Shown in pieces: positions 36,496 through 45,534 of a DNA stretch of 64,000 bases. A program made the translations under genes and the position numbers. Position 1 is the first letter of the stretch; every line of letters begins with the position of its first letter. The stretch covers positions 1,178,001 through 1,242,000 of the forward strand of contig CAWFUR010000011.1 in the NCBI GenBank assembly GCA_963819115.1. The letters run 5' to 3'. Source of the DNA: JACVRW01 sp963819115. GTDB taxonomy: Bacteria > Actinomycetota > Thermoleophilia > Solirubrobacterales > Thermoleophilaceae. The notes under the pieces were generated by a model, which saw only the letters and a list, made by a program, of their open reading frames with translations, was not told the origin of the DNA and searched no databases.

Positions 36496-37284
36496 ATGGA
36501 CCTCGAACTCACCGACAAGGTTGCCGTCGTCACCGGGGCGGGCAAGGGCATCGGGCTCGCGGTGACCGAGGCCCTGGTGTCCGAGGGCGCGCTTGTGATC
36601 GCGGGGTCGCGGACCACCGAGGCCCTTGACGGACTCGAGCGCGTGACGCCGGTGGCGGTGGACCTGGCCTCGCCTGATGGGGCGGCGGCGCTGGTGGGGC
36701 GCGCCATCGACGACCACGGGCGCGTGGACATCCTGGTGAACAACGTGGGCGCCGTCCGGATTCGCCTGGAGGGCTTCTTCGGCACGAGCGACGAGGACTT
36801 CGAGTGGGCGATGCAGATGAACTTCTTCATCGCGTTGCGCGCGACGAGGGCGGCGCTCGCCGCGATGGTCGAGCGTGGCTCCGGGGCGATCGTGAACGTG
36901 GCGTCGGTGAACGCGTTCTTCCAGCCCGACGCGGGCACGATCGACTACGGGGCCGCGAAGGCCGCGCTCGTGAACCTCACCAAGACGCTGTCCCAGGAGT
37001 TCGGGCCCCGCGGCATACGCGTGAACGCGGTGTCACCCGGTCCGGTGGGCACCGACCTCTGGCTCGGCGAGCACGGCGTGGCGGAGACGGTGGCGGCGGC
37101 CACGGGGGTCGATCCCGATGAGGCGCGCAAGCAGATCGTGGCCGGGATCGGCGGCTTTGCCACCGGCCGGTTCACCACTCCGGAGGAGGTGGCCACGCTG
37201 ATCGCGCTGCTGGCTTCCGAGCGCACCGCCAACGTGACCGGCGCGAACTACGTGATCGACGGCGGGCTCATCAAGACCACCTAG
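36496..37284 (+). CDS. Short-chain dehydrogenase/reductase
   Basis: 262 residues. Cofactor motif TGAGKGIG at 13-20, NNVG near 81-84, catalytic Ser, Tyr and Lys in NVASVNAFFQ and DYGAAKAAL. The C-terminal extension VTGANYVIDGG is the classic SDR ending. Likely NAD(P)-dependent oxidation of a small alcohol or ketone; substrate unknown. It follows the GNAT fragment by 37 nt, on the same strand. Confidence 0.88.
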   Translation: MDLELTDKVAVVTGAGKGIGLAVTEALVSEGALVIAGSRTTEALDGLERVTPVAVDLASPDGAAALVGRAIDDHGRVDILVNNVGAVRIRLEGFFGTSDEDFEWAMQMNFFIALRATRAALAAMVERGSGAIVNVASVNAFFQPDAGTIDYGAAKAALVNLTKTLSQEFGPRGIRVNAVSPGPVGTDLWLGEHGVAETVAAATGVDPDEARKQIVAGIGGFATGRFTTPEEVATLIALLASERTANVTGANYVIDGGLIKTT

Positions 37285-37308
37285 CGGCCAGGCCGGCCGG
37301 CGCCTCGC

Positions 37309-37698
37309 TCAGCGCACGCCGATCAGGTCCACGACGAACACGAGCGTCTCGTCCGGACCGATCACCCCGCCCGCTCCGCGCTTGCCGTAGCCCAGCATCG
37401 GCGGGATGGTGATGCGCCGCCGGCCGCCCACCTTCATCCCGGCCACGCCCTGGTCCCAGCCCTGGATGACCTGGCCCTTGCCGAGGCCGAACTTGAACGT
37501 GTCTCCGCGGTCCCACGAGGCGTCGAACTCCTCGCCGTTGGACCACGACACGCCCACGTAGTGGACCTCCACGACCCGACCGGCCGCCGCCTCATCGCCC
37601 TCGCCGACCACGAGGTCGTCGATCTCGAGCTGGTAGGAGGGCGCCTGCCCCTCGGGGATGTCGATCTGAGGCTTCTCGTTGGTGGACACGGCGGGCAC
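37309..37698 (-). CDS. FKBP-type peptidyl-prolyl isomerase
   Basis: 129 residues, one FKBP domain (about 20-129). It has the motifs VVEVHYVGVSW, FKFGLGKGQVIQGWDQGVAGM and PPMLGYGKRGAGG. No signal peptide, so cytoplasmic; it speeds proline isomerisation. The start is the GTG at 37698 or the GTG three codons later; a TAGCGT box 7 nt before the later one favours 37689. Confidence 0.92.
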   Translation of the reverse strand: MPAVSTNEKPQIDIPEGQAPSYQLEIDDLVVGEGDEAAAGRVVEVHYVGVSWSNGEEFDASWDRGDTFKFGLGKGQVIQGWDQGVAGMKVGGRRRITIPPMLGYGKRGAGGVIGPDETLVFVVDLIGVR

Positions 37699-37703
37699 GC
37701 TAC

Positions 37704-38030
37704 CTAGTCCGGATGGCGGCGTTCCGCCGCGCGTTCGCGCTCGGCCGCCTCGCGGTCGTCGTCAGGCCACGAGCCGTGCTCCGAGAAGTACTCCCGGGCC
37801 TCGTTCTCACGGTCCCGGTCCGCGTCGCCGCTCACGCCGATCCGGTGGAGCACGTTCAGCAGCAGCACCGAGACCCCCGCGCCGAAGAACAGGGCAAAGC
37901 CCTCGTTACGGGAGCTCGCAGGCGCCACCGCGAGGCAGCCGAACCCGGCCGCGATCAGCAGCACCGGCAGCCCGTACCGGATGAACAGAACGAACTTGGC
38001 GGTGGGCTCGGAGGTGAGCGGGTCACGCAT
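37704..38030 (-). CDS. Small membrane protein
   Basis: About 108 residues from the ATG at 38030. Two membrane helices (about 19-40 and 48-66) are followed by a very charged Asp/Arg/Glu tail (DDREAAERERAAERRHPD). No family recognised. The ribosome site AGGGGTG lies just upstream. It is 5 nt before the FKBP gene on the same strand and is probably co-transcribed with it. Confidence 0.65.
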   Translation of the reverse strand: MRDPLTSEPTAKFVLFIRYGLPVLLIAAGFGCLAVAPASSRNEGFALFFGAGVSVLLLNVLHRIGVSGDADRDRENEAREYFSEHGSWPDDDREAAERERAAERRHPD

Positions 38031-38100
38031 CACCCCTATTGATAGCCCCTCCACGCCTTTGTCTTGCGGCCCACCGGGTGAGGGCGGTAGGTTCGGCCGG

Positions 38101-39168
38101 GTGAGGAAGAGCCGAGCAATCGCGTTCGCCGTGGCTGGCGTTGCCGCCGTGTGGGTCCCGGCCGCCGAGGCCGCTCCGCCGCCAACCCTGACCGGGGAGG
38201 CGGTGACTCAGCAGGCCCTTCTCATCCCGGAGTCGCCCGACCGGTTCGATTGCCACGACAACTCGGACGGCACCATCGACATCACCTACTCCTTCTACGG
38301 AGGCGGTGCGACCGGGCCGTATCCAGGAGGCTGGACCGAGTCGGGGCAGATCCATCTGAGCAAGATCGACGACCCGATCGCCGGCGTGAACCGCAACATC
38401 GAGTCGTTCGACGCGAGCTTCACGTTCGACTCGCCGGCGGGCCAGGTGAGTGGCTCCAAGCATCTCGCTCCCAGCTCGACAAATGACGCGGGGGTGTTCT
38501 GCAGCGACTTCTCAATCGGGTACATCTACGCCCGCACCAGCTACCAGGCAACGATCGTCACCCAGGGCGGTGTCTTCTCAGATCGGGGATCCGGGGGGAC
38601 CGACATCGATCAGGACCGCTCTGGGCAGCCGGTGCTCAACTACCGGGACTCCTACACCTCGAGCCTCTCGGCTCCGGAGCAAAACGAGTCAGCGCTGTTC
38701 GGCCCGCGGGTGCCCGGTGGGTCGTTCTCGGGAATGTCGGCGAATGCCAAGCGGGCCTCTCCGTTCACGCTCTACTTCCCGGCGACGGCGAGGAAGCTCT
38801 ACGCCTATGTGAACGGCTTCGGCGCGGGATCGGGTTCGCAGACCGTGCGCGGGGTGCTGTACCGCAACGGCGCCGGAAATGTTCCCGGTGCGCTGGTGGC
38901 GCCGACGTTCCAGTTCACCGTCCCGGCTGGTATGGGCCCGCGTTGGGTTCCGCTGTATCTCGCCCCGCCGACGCGGCTGCAGCCGGGGGTGTACTGGCTC
39001 GGCCTCCAGTCGGGCGTGACCAACGGGGTGGCCCGGTTTGCCTGGTCGAGCAAGCCCGGCTCACGCCGGTCGAACATCGACGGCTACGCCGACGGCCCGA
39101 GCGACCCGTTCGGCACCGCGGCGCTCGACGACCAACGGATGTCGATCTTCGCCGCCGGGTCCTACTGA
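38101..39168 (+). CDS. Secreted hypothetical protein
   Basis: 355 residues from the GTG at 38101, 7 nt behind a TAGGTT box. The signal peptide (about 1-24, AIAFAVAGVAAVWVPAAEAA) is followed by a beta-rich domain with two cysteines (FDCHDN, FCSDF). The C-terminal domain (about 215-355) resembles the carbohydrate- or choice-of-anchor-type exported beta-sandwich modules. No catalytic motif is seen. It is convergent with the penicillin-acylase gene. Confidence 0.65.
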   Translation: MRKSRAIAFAVAGVAAVWVPAAEAAPPPTLTGEAVTQQALLIPESPDRFDCHDNSDGTIDITYSFYGGGATGPYPGGWTESGQIHLSKIDDPIAGVNRNIESFDASFTFDSPAGQVSGSKHLAPSSTNDAGVFCSDFSIGYIYARTSYQATIVTQGGVFSDRGSGGTDIDQDRSGQPVLNYRDSYTSSLSAPEQNESALFGPRVPGGSFSGMSANAKRASPFTLYFPATARKLYAYVNGFGAGSGSQTVRGVLYRNGAGNVPGALVAPTFQFTVPAGMGPRWVPLYLAPPTRLQPGVYWLGLQSGVTNGVARFAWSSKPGSRRSNIDGYADGPSDPFGTAALDDQRMSIFAAGSY

Positions 39169-39180
39169 GACTGAGCGCGA

Positions 39181-41853
39181 CTAGCGCGGGCGGTGGTTCG
39201 GCACCTGCACGACCTGCTGGAAGGTCGGCCGGTTGATCCAGGGGATCGGGGGCACGGTGATGGCGCCGATCGCCCGGAAGCGAACCTCGTCGTAACAGCG
39301 CTGGTCCCCGGCGGTGCAGCCACTGTCGGTGTAGAGCGTGGTCTTCGGCACGGCCAGGGCGTCCTTGAGTGAGTTGACCAGCGCGGTGCGGCACTGCGCG
39401 AGGTTCCCGTTGCCGCAGTATCCGCGTGAGAAGGGCTGCTGCACCGGGTCGCCGAGGAGCTTGCGCAGGTCCTTGTTGACGTAGCCGTACCACCCGTCCT
39501 GGTACGCGCTGCCGAGATGCGCACCGTGGTTGTTGGGCGCGTTGTCCAGCCCCACGACGCCCTGGATCTTGTTGTAGAGCGGCGTGCCCAGCACCGGCTC
39601 GTACATGGCCTGGACGGCGCGCGGCCACCAGGCGTCCATGATCTGGATGGCGTCCTCGTCCTCGTAGTGGCCGTCCTTGTTCTTGTCGATCCGGTGCGAG
39701 CCCTTGTAGAGCCAGATGCTGAGCTTCCGGATGGCCGCGGTCACGTCGGGATCGCTCGACTGGCCGATCACGCGCATCATCAGGATCGCGTCGCGCTCAC
39801 CTCGCAGGTCCACGGTGCCGGCGTACTCCATGGAGTCGATCAGCTCGGCGAGAGTCATCTTGGCGCCGCCGGCGAGCCTGCGGTCGATCTGGAGGTCGAG
39901 CATCTGCGAGCGGTAGAGCGGCCCGTAGCTCCAGTTGCCGTCGGCGGCGGCGAAGCCCGGGGCCTGCTTGTTGTTCCACGAGGTGAGGTAGCTCTGGTTG
40001 ATCGCCTGCGGGTGCTCGGCGAACGGGGTGTAGGACGCCGTCTGGTTGCTCGCGTTGAAGTTCTTCCAGTCCCACTCGCCGGTGCCCCAGTTGGGCGCGG
40101 CGAAGCTGACCCCGGCGGCCCGCTGGGGGTTGTCGCCTGAGTTGAAGTAGCCGATGTCCTTGTCGTCCGCGTAGAGCCAGTTGAAGGTGAAGCCGATCTT
40201 CGCGGCGGCGTGCTGGAAGTCCTGGACGTTCTTCATCCGCGAGGGCCGGTTGAAGTCGGCGAACCCTCGGGCGGAGTCGGCCTCGTGGAAGTAGGTGGAG
40301 CGCTCCCTGGCGAACGCCACCGGTTTGCCACCGACGGTGCCGCGCTTGTGGACGATGCCGTGCACCGTCCGCTGTGCGGTGAGGGTGTAGGTCTCCGGGG
40401 GAGAGGGGTCCGCCGCGTTCGGGGTGATCTGATTGGTCCGGGTGAGCGTCTCCATCGCACGGCACTGGCCCTTGTAGAGGTAGTGCGCGGACTGGATGGT
40501 GGGGGTGGATCCGTCCGGCTCGCAGAGCTTCTCGGCGAAGGTGTCGATGATGTCCTGGCCCGCGGAGGTGGCGGACCACGCGTAGTCCTGGCCATGGCCG
40601 AGCAGCACATAGGGACTGACGCCCGCGAATGCCGCCCCGGTGGCGTCGATGTCGGGCCCGTGCAGGTCCTGCTCGAGCAGGATCTGGGGCATGAAGTACC
40701 CGACCTGCGGGCCCATCACGGCCAGGGGGTGGCCGGTCGCGGATTTCTGTCGCGACACGAGCAGCGCGTTCGAGTTCGCCTTCATCAGGCCGAACGGCGC
40801 GATGATGCTCTTGGAGAGGGCGGCGGCCGACGGCGCGGCGCCGTTCGGGTCCACGAGGGAGCCGGGGTCGGGCTTGGCCACCGCGGCCGGGTTGGGGTTG
40901 CTCGAAGTCTCGTAGGGGAAGGACGTGCCGCGGACCGTGGTGGGGGCCTCGGGATCGTTCTCGCGGCGGAAGTCGTTCCACACCTGCGTGCCGTCGATGG
41001 GGCCGAACTGCTGCCTGGCGGATCCGAGCACGTCGGCGCTCTCCACCTCCGAGCCGCCGCCCTTGCCGAAGATCCCGCCGACCAGCGCGGCGGTGGCGAT
41101 CACGTCCGTGGCCTTCCAGTCCTCGAGGGTCTCGCCCACGGCTGCGTACTCCGCCGGCATCTTCGTGGGATCCGTGCGCGCCTCGGAGATGTACTTGTTC
41201 ACGCCCGCCACGTAGTCGGCCACGTCCTGCTGCAGCGCCGCCCCCTCGGGGCCGTACAGGTCGTCCATCTGGTCGACCTGCTTCTGGAGGTCGGCCTCCG
41301 TGTAGGGCGAGGATTCCCACACGTCCTTGTCCATCGCCTTGTTGGCCCCGCCCGCGAAGCCGGACAGCTCGCCGCGACCCGCGTGGCGCAGTACGTCCAT
41401 GAAGAAGAGCCGGTCCTCGGCGCCCGCGTAGCCGGCGCCGAAGATCGTGTCGGAGCGGGTCTCCCCGTAGATGTGGGGCACCCCGAAGCCCTTGTCGCGG
41501 ACGATGATCACGCCGGCGCGCGGGCTGTACGTGCGCTCCTCCTGACCCGCCTTGACACCGAACGTGGCGTTCTTGAAGTACTTGTTGATCGCTGCCGGCG
41601 CGAGTCCCGGGGTCGCGTAGATCAGGTCGCGGTACATCCCGAGCTGGTCGTTGGTGTGCGGCGGATAGGTGCCGTTGGCCAAGAACAGCGTGTAGTCGGT
41701 GACGTTGAACACGCCGTGCGTGCCCGGCGGCAGCACGCTGCGGAAACCGCCGAAGTCGTTCGTGCCGTAGGGCTGGCGGGCGGCCTGCGCGGGCATGGCG
41801 GCGATCAACGCCGAGAGCGCCAACAGCCCGAGTACAAGAACCGATCTCCTCAT
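39181..41853 (-). CDS. Penicillin acylase-family Ntn hydrolase (secreted)
   Basis: 890 residues. The signal peptide is about 1-24 (LVLGLLALSALIAAMPAQA). The precursor layout of Ntn hydrolases is visible: an alpha chain (about 25-345), a linker, and a beta chain starting at the nucleophile Ser361 of KANSNALLVSRQ, which autoprocessing would expose. Further Ntn landmarks are VMGPQVGY and HFYGQD-type loops (GHGQDYAWSATSAG). Substrates of the family include penicillins, acyl-homoserine lactones and other N-acyl amides; which applies here is open. Exported, so it acts outside the cell. Confidence 0.85.
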   Translation of the reverse strand: MRRSVLVLGLLALSALIAAMPAQAARQPYGTNDFGGFRSVLPPGTHGVFNVTDYTLFLANGTYPPHTNDQLGMYRDLIYATPGLAPAAINKYFKNATFGVKAGQEERTYSPRAGVIIVRDKGFGVPHIYGETRSDTIFGAGYAGAEDRLFFMDVLRHAGRGELSGFAGGANKAMDKDVWESSPYTEADLQKQVDQMDDLYGPEGAALQQDVADYVAGVNKYISEARTDPTKMPAEYAAVGETLEDWKATDVIATAALVGGIFGKGGGSEVESADVLGSARQQFGPIDGTQVWNDFRRENDPEAPTTVRGTSFPYETSSNPNPAAVAKPDPGSLVDPNGAAPSAAALSKSIIAPFGLMKANSNALLVSRQKSATGHPLAVMGPQVGYFMPQILLEQDLHGPDIDATGAAFAGVSPYVLLGHGQDYAWSATSAGQDIIDTFAEKLCEPDGSTPTIQSAHYLYKGQCRAMETLTRTNQITPNAADPSPPETYTLTAQRTVHGIVHKRGTVGGKPVAFARERSTYFHEADSARGFADFNRPSRMKNVQDFQHAAAKIGFTFNWLYADDKDIGYFNSGDNPQRAAGVSFAAPNWGTGEWDWKNFNASNQTASYTPFAEHPQAINQSYLTSWNNKQAPGFAAADGNWSYGPLYRSQMLDLQIDRRLAGGAKMTLAELIDSMEYAGTVDLRGERDAILMMRVIGQSSDPDVTAAIRKLSIWLYKGSHRIDKNKDGHYEDEDAIQIMDAWWPRAVQAMYEPVLGTPLYNKIQGVVGLDNAPNNHGAHLGSAYQDGWYGYVNKDLRKLLGDPVQQPFSRGYCGNGNLAQCRTALVNSLKDALAVPKTTLYTDSGCTAGDQRCYDEVRFRAIGAITVPPIPWINRPTFQQVVQVPNHRPR

Positions 41854-41973
41854 CCCTGCCGGGCACGAACCTAACCGACCGCTGCCCCCAGGGGAAGGGG
41901 GAAGCGGTCGCCACGGACTGCAAGCTTCCCGTCGCGGGGAGGTCGGTGTGTCCGGTCACCGAATCGGCCAGCA

Positions 41974-42192
41974 ATGGACGAGCTCGCCTGCGAGCACTGC
42001 GGGGCACACCTGCCGGTGCCCTTCTGGAGATGGAACCGGCGCCTGGCCGACGACGGCGGCGCCAGCGGCACCGTGAGGTGTGGGGTATGCGGGTGGCGCT
42101 ATGAGCTCAATCGCGAGTCGCGCGAGTGGCGCGTGGTGGGGGAGCAGCCGCCCTCGCACGCGCCCGGGCGCCCGCGCCTCGATCTCAGTTAA
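41974..42192 (+). CDS. Small zinc-ribbon protein
   Basis: 72 residues with two CXXC knuckles (CEHC at 6-9 and CGVC near 36-39) forming a likely treble-clef or zinc-ribbon. A basic, Trp-rich core (FWRWNRRL, GWRYELNRE) follows. No partner recognised. Divergent from the penicillin-acylase gene (120 nt between the starts). Confidence 0.65.
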   Translation: MDELACEHCGAHLPVPFWRWNRRLADDGGASGTVRCGVCGWRYELNRESREWRVVGEQPPSHAPGRPRLDLS

Positions 42193-42224
42193 GGAAACGC
42201 CCGCAGGAGCCGAAGGGATTACTT

Positions 42225-42246
42225 GGGCCGCCGAGGGAGGCGGCCC
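42225..42246 (+). promoter_or_regulatory. GC hairpin upstream of the FemAB-like gene
   Basis: GGGCCGCC / GGCGGCCC, 8-bp perfect arms with a GAGGGA loop, ending 8 nt before the ATG at 42255. The loop could hold the ribosome-binding site, so the hairpin may control translation, or it may simply terminate the upstream transcript. Confidence 0.4.
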
Positions 42247-42254
42247 GTGATCCC

Positions 42255-43328
42255 ATGCGTACACGCTTTCTGACCCTCGACCGGCTGGACCAGCGCGACG
42301 AGCGAGCCTGGCGCGGGCTCGCGGAGCGCAGCGCCGACGCCAACCCTTTCTTCGAGCCCGAGTTCATCCTGCCCGCCGCTCGCCATCTCGGGCTGCGCGG
42401 GACGGGGCTTCTGGTGGCCGAGGAGGGCACCGACTGGGTGGCCTGCCTCCCGGTGAGCCAGCGCGCCACCAAGCTCCAGGTGCCCGTGCTGGCCGGCTGG
42501 CGTACGCCCTACTCCTTCCTGGGCACCCCGCTGGTGGCCGAAGGGGCCGAGCGCGTGCTTCCGCACCTGGTGTCGGAGGTTCAGCGCGGGCGCCTGTCGG
42601 GGGTGACGATGCTCGACCAGATCTCGCGCGAGAGCGCCGCATGGCAGGCGATCGAGGATGGGGTCGGCCGCGGCGAGCTCGTGGCCCTGGCCCGGCGCGA
42701 CTTCGACCGTGCCGCCTTCGCGCCCGAGGGCCCCAACCCGGAGCTTCCGCTCAGCTCACGCCGCCGCGCCGACCTCCGCCGCACCCGCCGCCGCATCGAG
42801 GAGCTGCTCGGCGGTGAGGTGGAGCTGGTCCAGTTGGATGCCGCCAACGGCGCGGTGGACGAGTTCCTCGCGCTCGAGGGATCCGGATGGAAGGGAAATG
42901 CCGGCACCGCCCTGTCCGCCAGCGAGTCACATGCCCGCTTTTTCGCCGACCTCTGCCGCGGCTTCGCGAGCCAGGGCAGGCTGGAGATGACGGCGCTGCG
43001 CTGCGCCGGCCGAACGCTCGCCATGGTCACCCTTCTGGCCGCCCGCAACTCGCGCTACGCCTTCAAGATGGCGTTCGACGAGGAGTTCCGCAAGCAGGCG
43101 CCGGGGGCGCAGCTGATCGTGGAGTTCACCGAGCATCCCCGCGACGGCCGTGCCCACTACATGGACTCCTGCGCCGACCCCGACAACGAGATCATGAACC
43201 GCCTCTGGCCCGATCGCCGGTCGCTGGTATCGGTGGCGCTGGCCCGGCCCGGGGTTCGGGCCGGGATGATGAAGCGAGCGCTGCGAATCGCCGGCGCGGC
43301 GCCGGCTATGGAAGTGGCGACGCGCTGA
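42255..43328 (+). CDS. FemAB/BioF2-like GNAT acyltransferase
   Basis: 357 residues. The region around 160-330 holds the C-terminal acyltransferase module, with LSSRRRADLRRTRRR and MVTLLAARNSRYAFKMAFDEEFRKQAPGAQ. It matches enzymes that add acyl or aminoacyl groups in polysaccharide or cell-wall synthesis (FemAB / CelD class). The acceptor is unknown. The last 23 nt overlap the 3' end of the convergent lipoprotein gene. Confidence 0.75.
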   Translation: MRTRFLTLDRLDQRDERAWRGLAERSADANPFFEPEFILPAARHLGLRGTGLLVAEEGTDWVACLPVSQRATKLQVPVLAGWRTPYSFLGTPLVAEGAERVLPHLVSEVQRGRLSGVTMLDQISRESAAWQAIEDGVGRGELVALARRDFDRAAFAPEGPNPELPLSSRRRADLRRTRRRIEELLGGEVELVQLDAANGAVDEFLALEGSGWKGNAGTALSASESHARFFADLCRGFASQGRLEMTALRCAGRTLAMVTLLAARNSRYAFKMAFDEEFRKQAPGAQLIVEFTEHPRDGRAHYMDSCADPDNEIMNRLWPDRRSLVSVALARPGVRAGMMKRALRIAGAAPAMEVATR

Positions 43329-44679
43329 ACTGGAACGGGCTGGCGGCCTCGGCGCTGCGCGCCGGCCCGTCCGCCTTGCCGGGCGCCTCGAAGTAGATCG
43401 TCCGGAAGGAGTTCAGCTTGCTCGCGCCCGCCGTCCGCGGGTCCGTGTTCGGAATGGCGCCCGCGCTGCTCCACGGCCCGCTTGCCCCGATCGCCTGGCT
43501 GTCGCCGGTGCACTGGGTCTCCGGCCCGGTGGTGGCGGGTGTGCTGTCGTCCAGGTAGTAAGAGGTTGTGGGCAACCCGGCAATGTCGGTGTCCACCGAG
43601 TGCGCCATGGAGAGGCCGCCCTGCGGGCCGTCCACCGTCTCCCAGGAGAGCGGCCCGGCCGTGACCGTGTCGGGATTGCCGTCGATCGTCACGCCCCCCG
43701 TGTTGTTGGTGTTCTTGTATGTCATGCCGATGGCCGCGGCGGAGTAGTCGAAGTAGTCGAGCGGACCGGGCACGGCATGGACCCTGAGGAACGTCCGAAC
43801 GTCCTCCCGCCGGTCGTAGAAGATGTGCTCCCGCTGGGTGAGCGGCCCGCTGTTCGCCCCTATGTAGGAGCGGATGGCGCGCACGGGCCCGCTCTTGTTG
43901 GCCACGAATGCGCCCTCGCCGGCGTCGAACGTGTCCTCGCTGCGGCCGCATGTGCCGGGAGCGAGCCGGGCCTTGGCCCGGTCGAGGATGTCCACCCCGG
44001 TGGCGTCGCCCGCCTTCACCTTCAGCTGGTCGCGCAGCCAGCGATCGGAGAAGTGGGTGGAGTAGTAGGGGGTGGTGACGCTCGAGTCCTCGGGGTTCGG
44101 ACCGGCGGCGAGCTTGTAGGTCGTCTTGTAGTCGCCCGAGTTGAGGTGGAAGGTGTAGTCCACGTACTTCTTGCCGGCACCGGGGCTGAGGCTGCCCGAG
44201 CGCTTGAAGAGGTACACCCAGCCGTCCCGCGTCGTGCCCCCGAGGGTCGTGCGCACGCGGAGCTTCACACCGCTGCCCGCCACCACGCCGGCGGGCACGC
44301 CCGCGTCGCTGGGTGCATCGAGCCCCGTGTCGCGGGCCATGAACGCGATCTCATCGTCGGCGTCCACGTTCGAGTTCGAGTCCGCGCCGGTGAAGGTGCC
44401 CGGGTCGGCGTACACCGTGGTGGTGAAGTCCACGCTCTGGGCGTTGTTGTACACCTGCGTGAAGTTCACCGGCTTGCGCTCGTCGACCTGGACGGGCAGC
44501 TGTCCCCAGCCGTTGATGTACCGGAACGCCACCACGTCCTGAGCGGCCACGCTCGAGAGGGCGGGCACGTCCGCCCCTGTGAGAACCACCGGATCGTCGG
44601 GACGGTTGAGCGTGCAGCCCGAGACGGTGAGGGCGAGCGCGGCGGCGGTCAGGGACAGGGATCTCTTGGTGGTGATCAT
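43306..44679 (-). CDS. Large putative lipoprotein, unknown function
   Basis: 457 residues. The lipobox LTVSGC gives lipidated Cys22. The rest is a beta-rich exported chain with Asp-rich loops (NSNVDADDE, GGVTIDGNPDT) that could bind calcium. No family recognised; the size and content fit an extracellular enzyme or binding protein. A TAGGGT box lies 9 nt before the ATG. Convergent with the FemAB-like gene, with a 23-nt overlap. Confidence 0.65.
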   Translation of the reverse strand: MITTKRSLSLTAAALALTVSGCTLNRPDDPVVLTGADVPALSSVAAQDVVAFRYINGWGQLPVQVDERKPVNFTQVYNNAQSVDFTTTVYADPGTFTGADSNSNVDADDEIAFMARDTGLDAPSDAGVPAGVVAGSGVKLRVRTTLGGTTRDGWVYLFKRSGSLSPGAGKKYVDYTFHLNSGDYKTTYKLAAGPNPEDSSVTTPYYSTHFSDRWLRDQLKVKAGDATGVDILDRAKARLAPGTCGRSEDTFDAGEGAFVANKSGPVRAIRSYIGANSGPLTQREHIFYDRREDVRTFLRVHAVPGPLDYFDYSAAAIGMTYKNTNNTGGVTIDGNPDTVTAGPLSWETVDGPQGGLSMAHSVDTDIAGLPTTSYYLDDSTPATTGPETQCTGDSQAIGASGPWSSAGAIPNTDPRTAGASKLNSFRTIYFEAPGKADGPARSAEAASPFQFSASPLP

Positions 44680-44772
44680 CGGCCAGCGACCCTAACCCCG
44701 CTGGGGCACCTTGGTCAAGCGACATAACGCCGTACGGCGAGCGCGCGGCGGCCGTCGCCCATAATCGAGCGC

Positions 44773-45486
44773 GTGGAAGACGTGATCATTCTCTGCGGGG
44801 GCCGGGGCACCCGGCTCCAGGAGCGCACGCAGGAGATCCCCAAGCCGCTCGTGGAGGTGGGCCACAGCCCCATCCTCTGGCACGTGGTGCGGATCTACGC
44901 CGCGCAGGGCTTCCGCCGCTTCCTCGTGGCCACGGGTTACAAGGGAGAGCTGATCGAGCAGTTCGCCGCCTCCGAGCCCTGGCCCGAGGGGGTGACCGTG
45001 GAATGTGTGGACACGGGACTCGACACGCCCACCGGCGGGCGGATCAACCGGCTGCGCGGGCACGTCGGCGAGCGGCCGTTCTGCACCACCTACGGCGACG
45101 GGGTGGCCGACGTGGACCTGAACGAGCTGCTCGGCTTCCATCGAGCGCACGGGCGCGTGGCCACCATGACCGTGGTGCGGCCCGAGCTCCAGTTCGGCGT
45201 GACGGAGATGGACGGGGACGGCGCGGTGCTCGGCTTCCACGAGAAGCCCCGATCCGAGCACTGGATCAACGGCGGCTTCTTCTGCTTCGAGTCCCGGGTG
45301 TTCGACTACCTCACCGATTCGAGCGTGCTCGAGCGACAGCCGCTGGAGGGCCTGGCAGCCGACGGGGAGCTGCGCGGCTACCGGCATACCGGCTTCTGGA
45401 AGCCGATGGACACCTACAAGGACTCGGTCGAGCTGAACGACCTGTGGGCGAGCGAGCGGCCACCCTGGAAGCTCTGGAGCGACTAG
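44773..45486 (+). CDS. rfbF: Glucose-1-phosphate cytidylyltransferase-like nucleotidyltransferase
   Basis: 237 residues. The pyrophosphorylase loop CGGRGTRL is at 8-15, PKPLVEV at 23-29 (Lys24) and TYGDGVADV near 115, and GGFFCFE and WKPMDTYKD (about 211-219) match the RfbF family, which makes CDP-glucose for dideoxysugars. The family's partners (CDP-glucose dehydratase and the later sugar-modifying enzymes) are not in the window, so the true product (CDP- or UDP/dTDP-sugar) is uncertain. A CATAAT box lies 7 nt before the GTG start. Confidence 0.8.
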   Translation: MEDVIILCGGRGTRLQERTQEIPKPLVEVGHSPILWHVVRIYAAQGFRRFLVATGYKGELIEQFAASEPWPEGVTVECVDTGLDTPTGGRINRLRGHVGERPFCTTYGDGVADVDLNELLGFHRAHGRVATMTVVRPELQFGVTEMDGDGAVLGFHEKPRSEHWINGGFFCFESRVFDYLTDSSVLERQPLEGLAADGELRGYRHTGFWKPMDTYKDSVELNDLWASERPPWKLWSD

Positions 45487-45488
45487 CA

Positions 45489-45534
45489 CCGCCGCGCTGA
45501 AGGAACTTCGCGGCGGCGGGCGAATCAGTCGCCC
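45489..45534 (+). terminator. Tandem hairpins between rfbF and rpiR-family gene
   Basis: Hairpin 1: CCGCCGCG (45489-45496) / CGCGGCGG (45509-45516), 12-nt loop. Hairpin 2: GGGCGA (45518-45523) / TCGCCC (45529-45534), 5-nt loop, ending directly before the GTG at 45535. The first may end the rfbF transcript; the second could be a regulator operator. Confidence 0.5.

Noticed and set aside
38101..39168. Carbohydrate-binding enzyme
   Set aside because: Only a beta-sandwich-like C-terminal module is visible, without catalytic residues, so the product is left as hypothetical.
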